NCBI GenBank assembly: GCA_001464545.1
Contig: LNFC01000024.1
Coordinates: forward strand, 59,459-123,458
Direction: 5' to 3'
DNA from: Acidobacteria bacterium Ga0077551
GTDB taxonomy: Bacteria > Pseudomonadota > Alphaproteobacteria > Caulobacterales > Hyphomonadaceae
DNA length: 64,000 bases
A model generated the notes under the pieces. That model did no database searches. It saw nothing but the letters and a program-made list of their open reading frames with translations, and was not told where the DNA came from. Shown here one piece after another: positions 18,226 to 26,724 of the stretch. The translations under genes were made by a program, and so were the position numbers. The stretch's first letter is position 1. Each line of letters begins with the position of its first letter.

Positions 18226-19662
18226 ATGCGGACGACCCAACTCCTCCTCGCCTCCGCCGCCCTCTCCGCGCTCGCCGGCTGTTCGACGATTTCCGGCTGG
18301 TTCAACGGCGCGCCGGAAGCGCCCGCCGCCGAAACGCTGGCCGAGCCCGCAAAGCCTGCGCTCGCGGTCGCCGTCCATGACGGCGAATTCGCCGAAATCC
18401 AGCAATTCGTTACGCCCGGCGGCGTCTCGGTCTGGCTCGTCTCGGAGCCCTCGATCCCAATTGTCGCCGTCCAGATGGCCTGGAAGGCGGGCTCCGCGTC
18501 CGATCCCGCCGGCGCCGAAGGCCTCAGCGAACTGGTCACCTACAGCATGAACGAAGGCGCCGGCGATCTCGATTCGCTCGGCTTCCAGACGGCCATGGAA
18601 GATCTCAACATGAGCTTCGGCTGCTCGGCCGGCGCCGAGTGGACCAGCTGCTCGGTCTCCTCGCTGACTGACAACGCCCCCGCCGCGATGGCCCTCGTCG
18701 CCACCGCCTTCGCCGCGCCGCGTTTCGACCAGGGCCCGTTCGAGCGTTTCCTGCGCGAGGAAGAAGTCGGCCTGCAGACGCGCGAAACGAACCCCAACTA
18801 CCTCGCCTGGCGCGCCACCGCGCAATCTCTGTACCCGGACCATCCCTTCGCGCGTGAGACCACCGCAGAAAGCCTCGCCAGCCTGACGCCCGGCAAGGCC
18901 CGCGAACACATGCGTACACTGATGACCCGCGACCGGCTGATCGTCACCGCCGTCGGCGCCGTCTCGCCGGAAGAACTTGCGCCGCTGATCGACCAGGTCG
19001 CCGCCGGCCTGCCGGAGACCAGTACCGTCGCGCCCGTCGCGCCGATTGACCTCGCCAGCGCCCCGGTCGCCCAGGCCGTCGTCGACCTGCCGCAGCCGCA
19101 AAGCCTCGTGCGCTTCATCGGCCCCGGCATCGACCGCGCGAGCCCGGATTTCTTCCCGGCCTTCGTGCTCAACTACACTGTCGGCGGCGGCGGCTTCGAA
19201 AGCCGCCTGATGAAAACGCTCCGCGTCGCCAAGGGCCTCACCTACGGCGTCTCCACCAGCCTCGATCCAAACCCCTCGTTGCTCACCTGGTCCGGCGGCG
19301 GCCAGACCAAGAACGAGAGCGCGGGCGAATTCATCACCGGCATCAAGGACGAGATGAAAGCCTTCGTCGCCAGCGGCGTCACCGAGGCCGAACTGGCCGA
19401 CGCCAAAGCCTACCTCGTTGGCTCCTATCCGCTCGGCTTCGATTCCAACGCCAAGATCGCCGGCCAGATGATGAGCGTGCGCCAGGAAAATCTCGGCGTC
19501 GACTATTTCGACCGCCGCAACAAGCTGATCGAAGCGGTCACCCTCGAAGACGTCAACCGCGTCGCCAAGACCTACCTCGACCCGGCGCGTTACTCGTTCA
19601 TCATCGTCGGCGAGCCGCAAGGCATCGAAATGCCGGCGCTCGGAGAATCGCCCGCTCCCTGA
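18226..19662 (+). CDS. M16 family lipoprotein, non-catalytic partner subunit
   Basis: 478 residues from the ATG one base after the catalytic subunit's stop. A lipobox (ALAGC, C19) anchors it to a membrane. Where the zinc motif should be, the sequence reads GAEGLSELVTYSMNEG, so HxxEH is lost, while the C-terminal substrate-binding Arg and Tyr of M16 inactive subunits are kept in FESRLMKTLRVAKGLTYGVS. It is therefore the beta-type partner of the preceding protease, and the lipid anchor would hold the soluble catalytic subunit at the envelope. Confidence 0.92.
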   Translation: MRTTQLLLASAALSALAGCSTISGWFNGAPEAPAAETLAEPAKPALAVAVHDGEFAEIQQFVTPGGVSVWLVSEPSIPIVAVQMAWKAGSASDPAGAEGLSELVTYSMNEGAGDLDSLGFQTAMEDLNMSFGCSAGAEWTSCSVSSLTDNAPAAMALVATAFAAPRFDQGPFERFLREEEVGLQTRETNPNYLAWRATAQSLYPDHPFARETTAESLASLTPGKAREHMRTLMTRDRLIVTAVGAVSPEELAPLIDQVAAGLPETSTVAPVAPIDLASAPVAQAVVDLPQPQSLVRFIGPGIDRASPDFFPAFVLNYTVGGGGFESRLMKTLRVAKGLTYGVSTSLDPNPSLLTWSGGGQTKNESAGEFITGIKDEMKAFVASGVTEAELADAKAYLVGSYPLGFDSNAKIAGQMMSVRQENLGVDYFDRRNKLIEAVTLEDVNRVAKTYLDPARYSFIIVGEPQGIEMPALGESPAP

Positions 19663-19675
19663 TCAAGCAAACCAG

Positions 19676-19757
19676 CTCATGCTGAGCGACGTCGAAGGAT
19701 GGGCAAAACAAAGCCAACCTCTCCCGTGGCCCATCCTTCGACGTCGCTCAGCATGAG
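19676..19757. repeat. 29-bp perfect inverted repeat, probable bidirectional terminator
   Basis: The left arm (19676-19704, starting CTCATGCTGAGCGACGTCG) and right arm (19729-19757) are perfect reverse complements over 29 bases with a 24-base spacer. It sits between two convergent genes (M16 and NadQ-like), where a bidirectional terminator is expected. The arm resembles a dispersed palindromic repeat common in alphaproteobacteria. Confidence 0.75.
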
Positions 19758-19781
19758 TCGCACCCGGCTGCGGGCCAACCC

Positions 19782-20729
19782 TCAGTCCACAGACCGTCTC
19801 GGTGTCGCCAGTCCCGGCGCCGACATGCTGCTCGCCGGATCGCGCCGGAAGGTGAACAGCTCCGCCGGGCGCCCACCGGTCCCGGTCTCCATCTGCCCCG
19901 TGCCCGCCACCAGTCCCGCCTTGTCCAGCGCGCGGCGGAAATTCTGCGTGTGCAGCTGCAGGCCCAGGATTCCCTCGACTGACCGCTGCAGCGCCGACAG
20001 CGTGAACCGCTCCGGCATCAGCTCGAACACGACCGGGCGATACTTGATCTTGCTGCGCAGACGCGAGAGACCCGTCGCGAGGATGCGCCGGTGGTCGGAC
20101 GCCATCGTCCCGCCGAGCCGCAATCCCGAATCCGGCAGCCCCGCATCGCGCGTGCACTCGGCCACAATTCCCGCCTCGTAGAGCAGCTCGTAGCGCTCCA
20201 GCACGCGCTCTTCCATCCAGCGCGCCCCGTCCAGCCCGAAGGCAATCTGCGCGCGCCCCAGCCGGCGCTCATTGCCGACCGCCCAGGTCTTCAGGCGCGG
20301 CTCGATCTCCGCCTCGATGATCGGCGGGCGGCGCACCCGGTGATCCTCCCACGGAAAATAATGATACCAGTCCTGCCAGCGCGCCTCGAACGAGGCCCCT
20401 GCCGGCCGCGCCTCCGGCGTCAGCGCGAGGTAGCCGACCGAGATCACCCGCGACTCCGCATTGGCGTCCATCAGGCTCGCTTCCGGCGTCTCGCGGTCCT
20501 TGTCGCCGAACGTGTAGAGCTGCTCGACATAGCCGATCTCGAAACCGGTCTGCTCGCGCACCCAGCCGCGCAGCGACAGATCGAACGTCCGGTGGTTCGC
20601 CGGGTCGAAGGGGCCGAAGGGCAGGGCGTCCTCGCCGCGCGCGCGCCGCGTCACCAGCACGTTGGGCTCGCCGTCCTTCAGGGCCACCATCACGGCCGAC
20701 AGTCCGATCAGAAGGCGCGGCGCGCTCAT
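19782..20729 (-). CDS. Nudix-fold plus winged-helix regulator, NadQ/NrtR type
   Basis: 315 residues. The N-terminal half is a Nudix fold (LIGLSAVMVALKDGEPNVLVTRR), but the Nudix box is degenerate: the REUxEExGU segment reads LRGWVREQTGF, so catalysis is unlikely. The C-terminal region (LSALQRSVEGILGLQLHTQNFRRALDKAGL) is the winged-helix DNA-binding part of NrtR-like regulators. This architecture matches the alphaproteobacterial NAD regulator NadQ, which controls NAD synthesis genes. The stop is convergent to the M16 operon, and the start overlaps the upstream HD gene by four bases. The NadQ assignment is from family memory, moderately sure. Confidence 0.72.
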   Translation of the reverse strand: MSAPRLLIGLSAVMVALKDGEPNVLVTRRARGEDALPFGPFDPANHRTFDLSLRGWVREQTGFEIGYVEQLYTFGDKDRETPEASLMDANAESRVISVGYLALTPEARPAGASFEARWQDWYHYFPWEDHRVRRPPIIEAEIEPRLKTWAVGNERRLGRAQIAFGLDGARWMEERVLERYELLYEAGIVAECTRDAGLPDSGLRLGGTMASDHRRILATGLSRLRSKIKYRPVVFELMPERFTLSALQRSVEGILGLQLHTQNFRRALDKAGLVAGTGQMETGTGGRPAELFTFRRDPASSMSAPGLATPRRSVD

Positions 20730-21376
20730 CGCATCGTCTCCTGCCGCGTCATCTCGGTCTGGATCTCGCCGAACCGCGCCAGGAACGCCGCCTGCGCCTC
20801 TGTCGGCGGCAGCGGCGCGAGCGTCACCTTCAGGCCCTCCGGGGGGCGGCCAAAAAACCCGTCCGATTCGGCTTCCGAAAACCCGGCCAGCTGCACCGCC
20901 TCGAACCAGGCGCAGATATTGTCCGCCCGCTTGATCACCTTCTTCAACGCGACGGGCGTCACTGCCTTCAGCCCGAACCGGATATGCACCGCCTCCTGGA
21001 GCCTTGCTTCGACGCCCTTGTAGCTCTCCCCGAGGATCGCCTTGAACGGCGAGATCATGTCCCCGATCACGTATTCCGGGCTGTCATGCAGCAGCGCCGT
21101 CATCAAGTCCTGCGGGCCCAGCCCCGGCTCTAGCCGGCGCACCAGCGTCTCCACCAGCACCGAATGCTCGGCCACCGAGAAGGCATGCTCCCCGCGCGTC
21201 TGCCCGTTCCATCGCGCCACCCGGGCGAGCCCGTGCGCAATGTCCTCGATCTCGATATCCATCGGCGACGGATGCGCGAGATCCAGCCGGCGGCCTGACA
21301 GCATGCGTTGCCAGACACGCGGCGGCGCGGGGGGCGGCTTAACAGATCGCTTCAAGGCGGGTCTCCATCCGGGCAT
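20726..21376 (-). CDS. YfbR-like HD-domain hydrolase
   Basis: 216 residues. The HD phosphohydrolase residues are seen in GEHAFSVAEHSVLVE (H) and TALLHDSPEYVIGD (HD), with the distal Asp in VIKRADNICAW. Related proteins such as YfbR are 5'-deoxynucleotidases. A stop/start overlap of four bases with the NadQ-like gene means the two are co-translated, so a nucleotide or NAD-related substrate is plausible. N-terminal residues are Pro-rich and variable; the ATG at 21376 is the only good start. Confidence 0.82.
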   Translation of the reverse strand: MPGWRPALKRSVKPPPAPPRVWQRMLSGRRLDLAHPSPMDIEIEDIAHGLARVARWNGQTRGEHAFSVAEHSVLVETLVRRLEPGLGPQDLMTALLHDSPEYVIGDMISPFKAILGESYKGVEARLQEAVHIRFGLKAVTPVALKKVIKRADNICAWFEAVQLAGFSEAESDGFFGRPPEGLKVTLAPLPPTEAQAAFLARFGEIQTEMTRQETMR

Positions 21377-21517
21377 CCTTAAGGGATTGGTAGCCCGGGT
21401 AAAGAAACCACGGCGATCCGGTTACACTCTCGCCCCCTTGCAGCCACCATTCCCCAATGCCGCATTAAGGCCTGTCGCGCATAACGGTTCCCAGAAACCA
21501 CGAGAGGCCTGACGCCC

Positions 21518-21667
21518 ATGATTGATGCCCTGACCAACTTCCTGACCGGCCAGGGCTTCGCAGTGATGATGCTCGCCTGTGGCACGCTCGTGGTGGTGGT
21601 CGAGGCCGTCCGCGCCAGCCGCCGCGCCCTCTGGGGCGACATGTTCACCGAGGACTTCGAAGAGTAG
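21518..21667 (+). CDS. Small membrane protein (49 aa), hypothetical
   Basis: An ATG at 21518 with GAGAGG about 10 bases upstream opens a 49-residue frame: a short amphipathic start (MIDALTNFLTGQG), one hydrophobic helix (FAVMMLACGTLVVVVEAV), a basic patch (RASRRALWG), and an acidic tail ending FTEDFEE. This is a convincing N-out single-pass small protein layout. It is divergent from the HD gene and ends three bases before the end of the GH9 gene on the other strand. I do not recognise the family. No similar gene is seen elsewhere in the window. Confidence 0.6.
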   Translation: MIDALTNFLTGQGFAVMMLACGTLVVVVEAVRASRRALWGDMFTEDFEE

Positions 21668-21670
21668 GGC

Positions 21671-23557
21671 CTATTCCACGAAATTCGCCAGCAGCCGCAG
21701 GTACGCGGCCTGGTATCCGTTTGAATTCTCCGAAACCTGCCAGGAGTTGAGCGGCCAACCGTCGCCGAACTCGCGGTACGATTTCAGCGGCGGCTGCCCA
21801 TAGGGCGGCGACAGCCGCTCGCCGAGGCAGGCCGCATTCAGCGTCTCGTTCCCGCAACTCTCCGGGCAGCAGGCATCCCAGTCATATCCCGGGTTCGGCC
21901 CGCCCACGACAAAGCCGGGGATCGGCACGTCCGTCCGCCAGGTGCGGTAGTATGTGCCAACCGAGGAGTCCGCCCCGAACGCGCCCATGTTGGTGAGGTA
22001 CGCCTTGCCCATCGGATTGGCGCCGTGGAGATAGTGCAGGTAGTCCAGCGCCCGCGCCGCATAGGGCGCGGCGAGGCCAGCCTCCGCCGACAGCCGCCCG
22101 GCCTGCAGATACAGTGTCCCCGTCGTCGCCATCACGCCATTGCTGCCCCAGTGCAGCACGTCGACCGGCACGCCGTATCCGGGCGCCGCTTCCGGCGACA
22201 GCCGCGCGGTATAGAGGTCTGCAAGATATGCGCGCAGCTCCGGCGGTGAAGCGGCCTGGCGCGCAACGAACAACGCAGCGTCCTGAACCTCATAGCGATA
22301 CGCGTCCAACAGCCCGCTGCGCAACATTGACGTTTCCGCAAAGGCCGCATCCATCACCGGCAGGAACGCTTCGTCGCCGGTCAGCACCGAGAGGTAGGCC
22401 GCCGCCGCATAGCGCTTGCCGTTGAGATATTCCGGCTCGACTTCCTGCTGTCCGGCTCCAAGGCCTTCAGACTTGGACCGCGCATCATTGTTGTAGAATA
22501 GCACCGCCGGATTGGTCTCGGCCCAGCGCCAGGCGGAGAGCGCAGCTGCCTGAAGGCGCTCGGCATACGCCGCATGCCCTGGCGCCGGGCTGTCGCGATA
22601 CACCAGCGCGGCGAAGGCAAACGTCCCCGCCGCCGACAGTGTCGCGGATGTGCTCGCCGGGCCATACCGGCTCGGCCCCTTCGCGGCAGACGGCGGACTG
22701 CCAGAATCGCGCCCGAGCACCGACAGCACCGACCCGTCCTTGCCCTGCATCCGCAGCAGCCAGTCGAGGCCCCATTTCGCTTCATCCAGCACGTCCGGCA
22801 CGCCGTTGCCGCTTTCGGGAATGCCGAAATCATCGCCCCAGGCGTCCGGGTTCTCGGTATAGGAGATCAGCAGCGTCCGGCACTGGTCCGCCGTCCAGTT
22901 CGTGTATTGATTATAATCCCCGGCATCGTACCACCCGCCGCGCAGGTCGCGCGCCGTGCCGGCATCGTCCGGCGCCGAAAAGAGCCGCGCCTCGCCGTCC
23001 TGTCCGGGTCCCAGATGGCTCGCTGCGTCAGTCCAGCCCGCACCCGCCTGCGGCGCCGACTTCGCAAAGCCCGCACGCTGGTAATAGAAGGTCCGGAACG
23101 CTTCGCGCATCGGCGGCTTGTAGACTCCTGCATCCACCCGGAACGTCGCCGAAACCTGCGCCCCGTCCCCGGAGGTCACCACATACTCGCCCGGCGCAGT
23201 CACCTTGGAGATATCCAGCGCCCAGACATGATCGCCCGACAGCGCGTCTATCGGTGCCTTGACGTCCGCGTCCAGCGTGAAGGTGCGTACCGGCTCCTCG
23301 GTCTTCGCATCCCGCACGTAATACGTCATGCGCGGCTGCGACGCCCAGGCAGTATCAAAGCCCGCCACCGGCTGGCGTATACGGACGATCTTCGGATCAT
23401 CAGGCCGGTAGCCGAACTGGTCCAGCACGATCGGCGGGGCAGGCACCGCGTCCGCCGGGCGCGGCAGCGGATTTGCAGGGGTTACGTCTTTCGGCCCCCC
23501 GCACGCGGCCACACCGGCAAGCCCGAGCGCCGCCCAGAAGGCCGCCCGCCGGATCAT
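21671..23557 (-). CDS. Glycoside hydrolase family 9 lipoprotein (endoglucanase-like)
   Basis: 628 residues. Lipobox GVAACGG puts the lipidated Cys at 19. An N-terminal Ig-like CelD domain (PPIVLDQFGYRPDDPKIVRI, residues 41-140) precedes the (alpha/alpha)6 GH9 barrel. The catalytic Asp pair lies in GGWYDAGDYNQYTN (D211, D214), the LHGANPMGKAYLTN substrate loop is intact, and the acid Glu is in WQVSENSNGYQ near residue 610. It should cut beta-1,4-glucans or related oligosaccharides at the cell surface or in the periplasm. Oddly, its start overlaps the stop of a KAS III gene by four bases. Confidence 0.9.
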   Translation of the reverse strand: MIRRAAFWAALGLAGVAACGGPKDVTPANPLPRPADAVPAPPIVLDQFGYRPDDPKIVRIRQPVAGFDTAWASQPRMTYYVRDAKTEEPVRTFTLDADVKAPIDALSGDHVWALDISKVTAPGEYVVTSGDGAQVSATFRVDAGVYKPPMREAFRTFYYQRAGFAKSAPQAGAGWTDAASHLGPGQDGEARLFSAPDDAGTARDLRGGWYDAGDYNQYTNWTADQCRTLLISYTENPDAWGDDFGIPESGNGVPDVLDEAKWGLDWLLRMQGKDGSVLSVLGRDSGSPPSAAKGPSRYGPASTSATLSAAGTFAFAALVYRDSPAPGHAAYAERLQAAALSAWRWAETNPAVLFYNNDARSKSEGLGAGQQEVEPEYLNGKRYAAAAYLSVLTGDEAFLPVMDAAFAETSMLRSGLLDAYRYEVQDAALFVARQAASPPELRAYLADLYTARLSPEAAPGYGVPVDVLHWGSNGVMATTGTLYLQAGRLSAEAGLAAPYAARALDYLHYLHGANPMGKAYLTNMGAFGADSSVGTYYRTWRTDVPIPGFVVGGPNPGYDWDACCPESCGNETLNAACLGERLSPPYGQPPLKSYREFGDGWPLNSWQVSENSNGYQAAYLRLLANFVE

Positions 23558-24675
23558 CCGGCCCTCTCGACAAACACCGTGCCGGCCGAATAGCCCGCAC
23601 CGAACGAGCAGATCAGCCCGCGCTCGCCGGACTTGAAATCCGAGGAATGCTTGTGGAACGCGATGATCGATCCGGCCGATGAGGTGTTGGCATACGTGTC
23701 CAGCACCGTCGGGCTGTCATCCTCGGTCGCGTCGCGGCCGAGCACCTTGGCCGAGATCAGACGGTTCATGTTGGCATTCGCCTGGTGCAGCCACATCCGG
23801 CGCAGGCCTTCCGGCGCAAGGCCCAGCTCGCCCATATGCTCGCCGATCATCTCGGCCACCATCGGCACCACTTCGCGGAACACCTTGCGGCCTTCCTGGA
23901 TGAACAGCTTGTCCGGCGCGCCCATGCCGTCCGGCGCCGCGCGGTTCAGGAAGCCGAAATTGTTGCGGATATTGTTCGAGAACTGCGTCTTCAGCTTCGT
24001 GCCGAGAATCTTCCAGTGCGCCGCCGGCGCGATCGCCTCGTCCTCGATCAGCACGGCGGTGGCCACATCGCCGAAGATGAAATGGCTGTCGCGGTCGGTG
24101 AAGTTCAAATGTCCCGAGCAGATTTCCGGGTTCACCATCAGCACCGACCGGGCATGCCCCGCACGCACGAAATCCGCAGCCGTCTGTATACCGAACGTCG
24201 CCGACGAGCACGCCACATTCATGTCAAACGCAAAGCCCTCGATGCCGAGCGCCTGCTGCACTTCAATCGCCATCGCCGGATAGGCGCGCTGCATGTTGGA
24301 CGCCGCGCAGATCACCGCGCCGATGTCTTCCGGCTTTCGCCCCACCGCCTGCATCGCGTCGCGCGCCGCCATCACGGCCATCTCCGCCAGCACCGAGATC
24401 TGCTCGTTCGGCCGCTCTGGAATGCGCGGCGCCATGATGTCCGGATCGATCACACCGGCCTTGTCGATGACGAAGCGGGACTTGATGCCGGAGGCCTTCT
24501 CGATGAACTCCACCGAGGAATGCGTCTTGGGATCCATCAGGCCGGATTTGATCTCGGCCTCGTTCTCGCGGTTCCAGGTGTCGGCCCAGGCATTGTAGCT
24601 CGCCACCAGTTCGGCGTTCGAGATGGAATGGGGCGGGGTCCACAGGCCTGTGGCGGAAATCACGGGGCTCGGCAT
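23554..24675 (-). CDS. Beta-ketoacyl-ACP synthase III family protein (FabH-like)
   Basis: 373 residues from the ATG at 24675 behind GGAGAG; an upstream frame extension is basic low-complexity and rejected. The thiolase-fold triad is complete: C156 in NVACSSATFG, H297 in WLHQANANMNRL and N330 in TYANTSSAG. At 373 residues it is longer than housekeeping FabH (about 320) with a long insert near the N terminus (SYNAWADTWNRENEAEIKSG), as in members working on long or branched acyl chains. It condenses acyl-CoA with malonyl-ACP. It forms an operon with the GH9 lipoprotein. Confidence 0.87.
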   Translation of the reverse strand: MPSPVISATGLWTPPHSISNAELVASYNAWADTWNRENEAEIKSGLMDPKTHSSVEFIEKASGIKSRFVIDKAGVIDPDIMAPRIPERPNEQISVLAEMAVMAARDAMQAVGRKPEDIGAVICAASNMQRAYPAMAIEVQQALGIEGFAFDMNVACSSATFGIQTAADFVRAGHARSVLMVNPEICSGHLNFTDRDSHFIFGDVATAVLIEDEAIAPAAHWKILGTKLKTQFSNNIRNNFGFLNRAAPDGMGAPDKLFIQEGRKVFREVVPMVAEMIGEHMGELGLAPEGLRRMWLHQANANMNRLISAKVLGRDATEDDSPTVLDTYANTSSAGSIIAFHKHSSDFKSGERGLICSFGAGYSAGTVFVERAG

Positions 24676-24806
24676 TTGCTCTCTCCGGCGGCGCCTGCCC
24701 GCCAGGAGCGTCAGGCCCTTCTTGATGTTTTTTTGTGACGCAAGGTCTAGCGCGCGCCGGGCCGGCAGCACAAGGCCGCCGCTTGATGCGGCGCGTGGGG
24801 GCGGCC

Positions 24807-25073
24807 TTACTTTCCCGGGTCGCCGAACACTTCGTTCAGCCGCTCGCGTTCTTCCGATTGCTGGATCTGCAGTTCCAGATCGTCCAACGCCTCCTGCTGC
24901 CGGGCCCGTTCGGTCTCGATCACGGTCTCGCGGCAGCGGGCGCGCGCGTCGGCCTCGCCGAGCTTTTCACAGGTTTCCAGCGCCCGCGCGTCCGCCCGGT
25001 CCTGCCAGGTCTGGCATCCTGTCAGCGCAGTCAGCGCAACCAGCCCTGCCATGCAGGCAAAAAAGCGCCTCAT
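24807..25073 (-). CDS. Small lipoprotein with coiled coil
   Basis: 88 residues from the ATG at 25073. Signal peptide and lipobox ALTGC (C20) are clear. The mature part has two cysteines (LETCEKLG, RARCRETV) and a strongly charged helix (ETERARQQEALDDLELQIQQ onward) that should form a coiled coil. The start overlaps the stop of the neighbouring 69-residue lipoprotein by four bases, so the two are translationally coupled. Family not recognised; periplasmic, anchored location is the only safe inference. Confidence 0.68.
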   Translation of the reverse strand: MRRFFACMAGLVALTALTGCQTWQDRADARALETCEKLGEADARARCRETVIETERARQQEALDDLELQIQQSEERERLNEVFGDPGK

Positions 25074-25279
25074 CTTGGCGGCTTGCGCTCGGCTTCGCGC
25101 TTCACCGACAGCGCCACATCGGCCACCACATCCTTCATGCACGCATCGCGCTCGGCCTCGGTGGCCTCGCCCGCGCAGGCGTCCACCGGATTGGCATACG
25201 CCGGCGGCGGCGCGCTCGACCGGCAGGCACCGGTCGCGGCCAGCAGGCCAACTGCTGCAATCGTCATCATGGTCTTCAT
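25070..25279 (-). CDS. Small lipoprotein, partner of the following gene
   Basis: 69 residues. Lipobox LLAATGAC places the lipidated Cys at 19. The mature part contains two more cysteines spaced by 12 residues (DACAGEATEAERDACMKD), suggesting a disulfide, and ends in a basic tail. It overlaps tag upstream and the 88-residue lipoprotein downstream by four bases each, making a continuous minus-strand operon. Not a recognised family. Confidence 0.66.
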   Translation of the reverse strand: MKTMMTIAAVGLLAATGACRSSAPPPAYANPVDACAGEATEAERDACMKDVVADVALSVKREAERKPPR

Positions 25280-25860
25280 CTGGTGTTCCTCACCTCCCTG
25301 TGGCGTGGACAGCTTAGCTCATGGTCATTGACCATGCCAACTGCCTGCGCCCACGCATACACGATCGTCGGGCCGACAAACTTGAAGCCCCGCTTCTTCA
25401 GGTCCTTGGACATCTGCGCCGACCAGTCCGTGAAGGTTGGCGCCTCGCGGAAATTCTTCCACTTCCCGTGGACCGTCTTGCCGCCTACCCAGCCCCAGCA
25501 ATAGTCGGCAAAATCCTCGCCGGACTCCATCATCGCCAGGTAGACCTGCGCATTGCCGATCACCGCGTCGATCTTCTTCGGGCTGCGGATGATGCCGGGG
25601 TTCTCCATGGCCTTGGCCGCCCGCTTCGGCGTCCAGCGGGCGAGGCGCTCGGGATCGAACCCATCGAACTCTTCCCGGATCGACTCGCGCTTCCTCAGGA
25701 TCGTGATCCAGCTCAGCCCCGCCTGCATCCCGTCCAGCTGCAGCTTCTCCCACAGCGCCCGCGGGTCATGCTCCGGCACGCCCCATTCGGTATCGTGATA
25801 GTCGCGGTACAGCTTGTCGCTCACCGGCGCCCAGCCGCAATACGGCGTCTCGTCACTCAT
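25276..25860 (-). CDS. tag: DNA-3-methyladenine glycosylase I
   Basis: 194 residues, the usual length. The Tag zinc-ribbon and active-site blocks are present: YCGWAPVSDKLYRDYHDTEWGVP near the N terminus (here in parts: CGWAP, YHDTEWG), LQLDGMQAGLSWITILRKRE, and the C-terminal GMVNDHELSCPRH that supplies His and Cys ligands. It excises 3-methyladenine from alkylated DNA. The start overlaps ygfZ by eight bases and the stop overlaps the next lipoprotein by four. Confidence 0.95.
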   Translation of the reverse strand: MSDETPYCGWAPVSDKLYRDYHDTEWGVPEHDPRALWEKLQLDGMQAGLSWITILRKRESIREEFDGFDPERLARWTPKRAAKAMENPGIIRSPKKIDAVIGNAQVYLAMMESGEDFADYCWGWVGGKTVHGKWKNFREAPTFTDWSAQMSKDLKKRGFKFVGPTIVYAWAQAVGMVNDHELSCPRHREVRNTR

Positions 25861-26662
25861 CGGCCGCCTCCATCAGCGCCTTCAGTTCCGCCGCCAGCCA
25901 AGGCGCGGATTCAATCTCCGCCGCCGCCTCGTTCACGCTGACCGCCTCCGCCGCCTGCACCGCTTTCGCAAACCGGTCCGTGCGGATCAGCGCGAGGCCT
26001 TCGCCGCCTTCCGCGCTCGTCACCTGTCCGATCAGCCCCGCGCCCGCGCGCACCTCGGCGCCCGCCGCCAGCGCCCCGCCGCGCACCCGGACCGTCCGCT
26101 TACGGATCAACCCCTTGCGCTTCATCCGGCTCGCCACTTCCTGCCCGACGAAACAGCCCTTCTTGTAGTCAATGCCGCCCATCAGATCCATGTTGATGTC
26201 GGTTGGGAACACTTCCGCCGCGCGGTAGTCACGCCCCCATTCCGGAACACCCGCCTCCATCGCCAGCAGGTCCCAGCCGGGAAACGTTTCCGTTGCCGCA
26301 TCGGCCTCCACAACGCTCCGCCTCGGCAAGGCCGCCCCGCGCGGATCGGGCGCGCCCTCCGCCCCAGCCGCCGACACCAGCGTCTCGTCGCGAACAATCC
26401 CCACCGCCGAGCGCAGCCGGAACATCTTCAACCGTTTCAGCAGGTCCTCGGCCGCGTCCGCATGCACATCAATCTGCACGCCCTCCGCCGTCCGGTGCGC
26501 AATATAGTCGGCAATGATCTTGCCCTGCGGCGTCAGCAGCGCCCCATACCGCGCCTCGCCCTCAGCCCAGTCCGCCACGGTATGCGTCACCGTCCGCTCC
26601 AGCAGGGCGAGCGTGTCGGGACCGGAAAGGACGAGAATGGATCGGCTCGGAAGGCGGTGCAT
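25853..26662 (-). CDS. ygfZ: YgfZ/GcvT-like folate-binding protein (Fe-S cluster maintenance)
   Basis: 269 residues. The diagnostic COG0354 motif KGC[FY]xGQE is KKGCFVGQE with C170. The N-terminal GcvT-like folate-binding fold is recognisable (ILVLSGPDTLALLERTVTH, GALLTPQGKIIADY). YgfZ proteins use tetrahydrofolate to support biogenesis or repair of certain iron-sulfur enzymes. It is first in the minus-strand operon with tag and the two small lipoproteins; the functional link to tag is not obvious. Confidence 0.92.
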   Translation of the reverse strand: MHRLPSRSILVLSGPDTLALLERTVTHTVADWAEGEARYGALLTPQGKIIADYIAHRTAEGVQIDVHADAAEDLLKRLKMFRLRSAVGIVRDETLVSAAGAEGAPDPRGAALPRRSVVEADAATETFPGWDLLAMEAGVPEWGRDYRAAEVFPTDINMDLMGGIDYKKGCFVGQEVASRMKRKGLIRKRTVRVRGGALAAGAEVRAGAGLIGQVTSAEGGEGLALIRTDRFAKAVQAAEAVSVNEAAAEIESAPWLAAELKALMEAADE

Positions 26663-26724
26663 GCCGCTCGTTTAATGCCCGCTCGCCTGCGGAGCAATGG
26701 CGCCGGCTCCGGGCGGGCCAGCTC

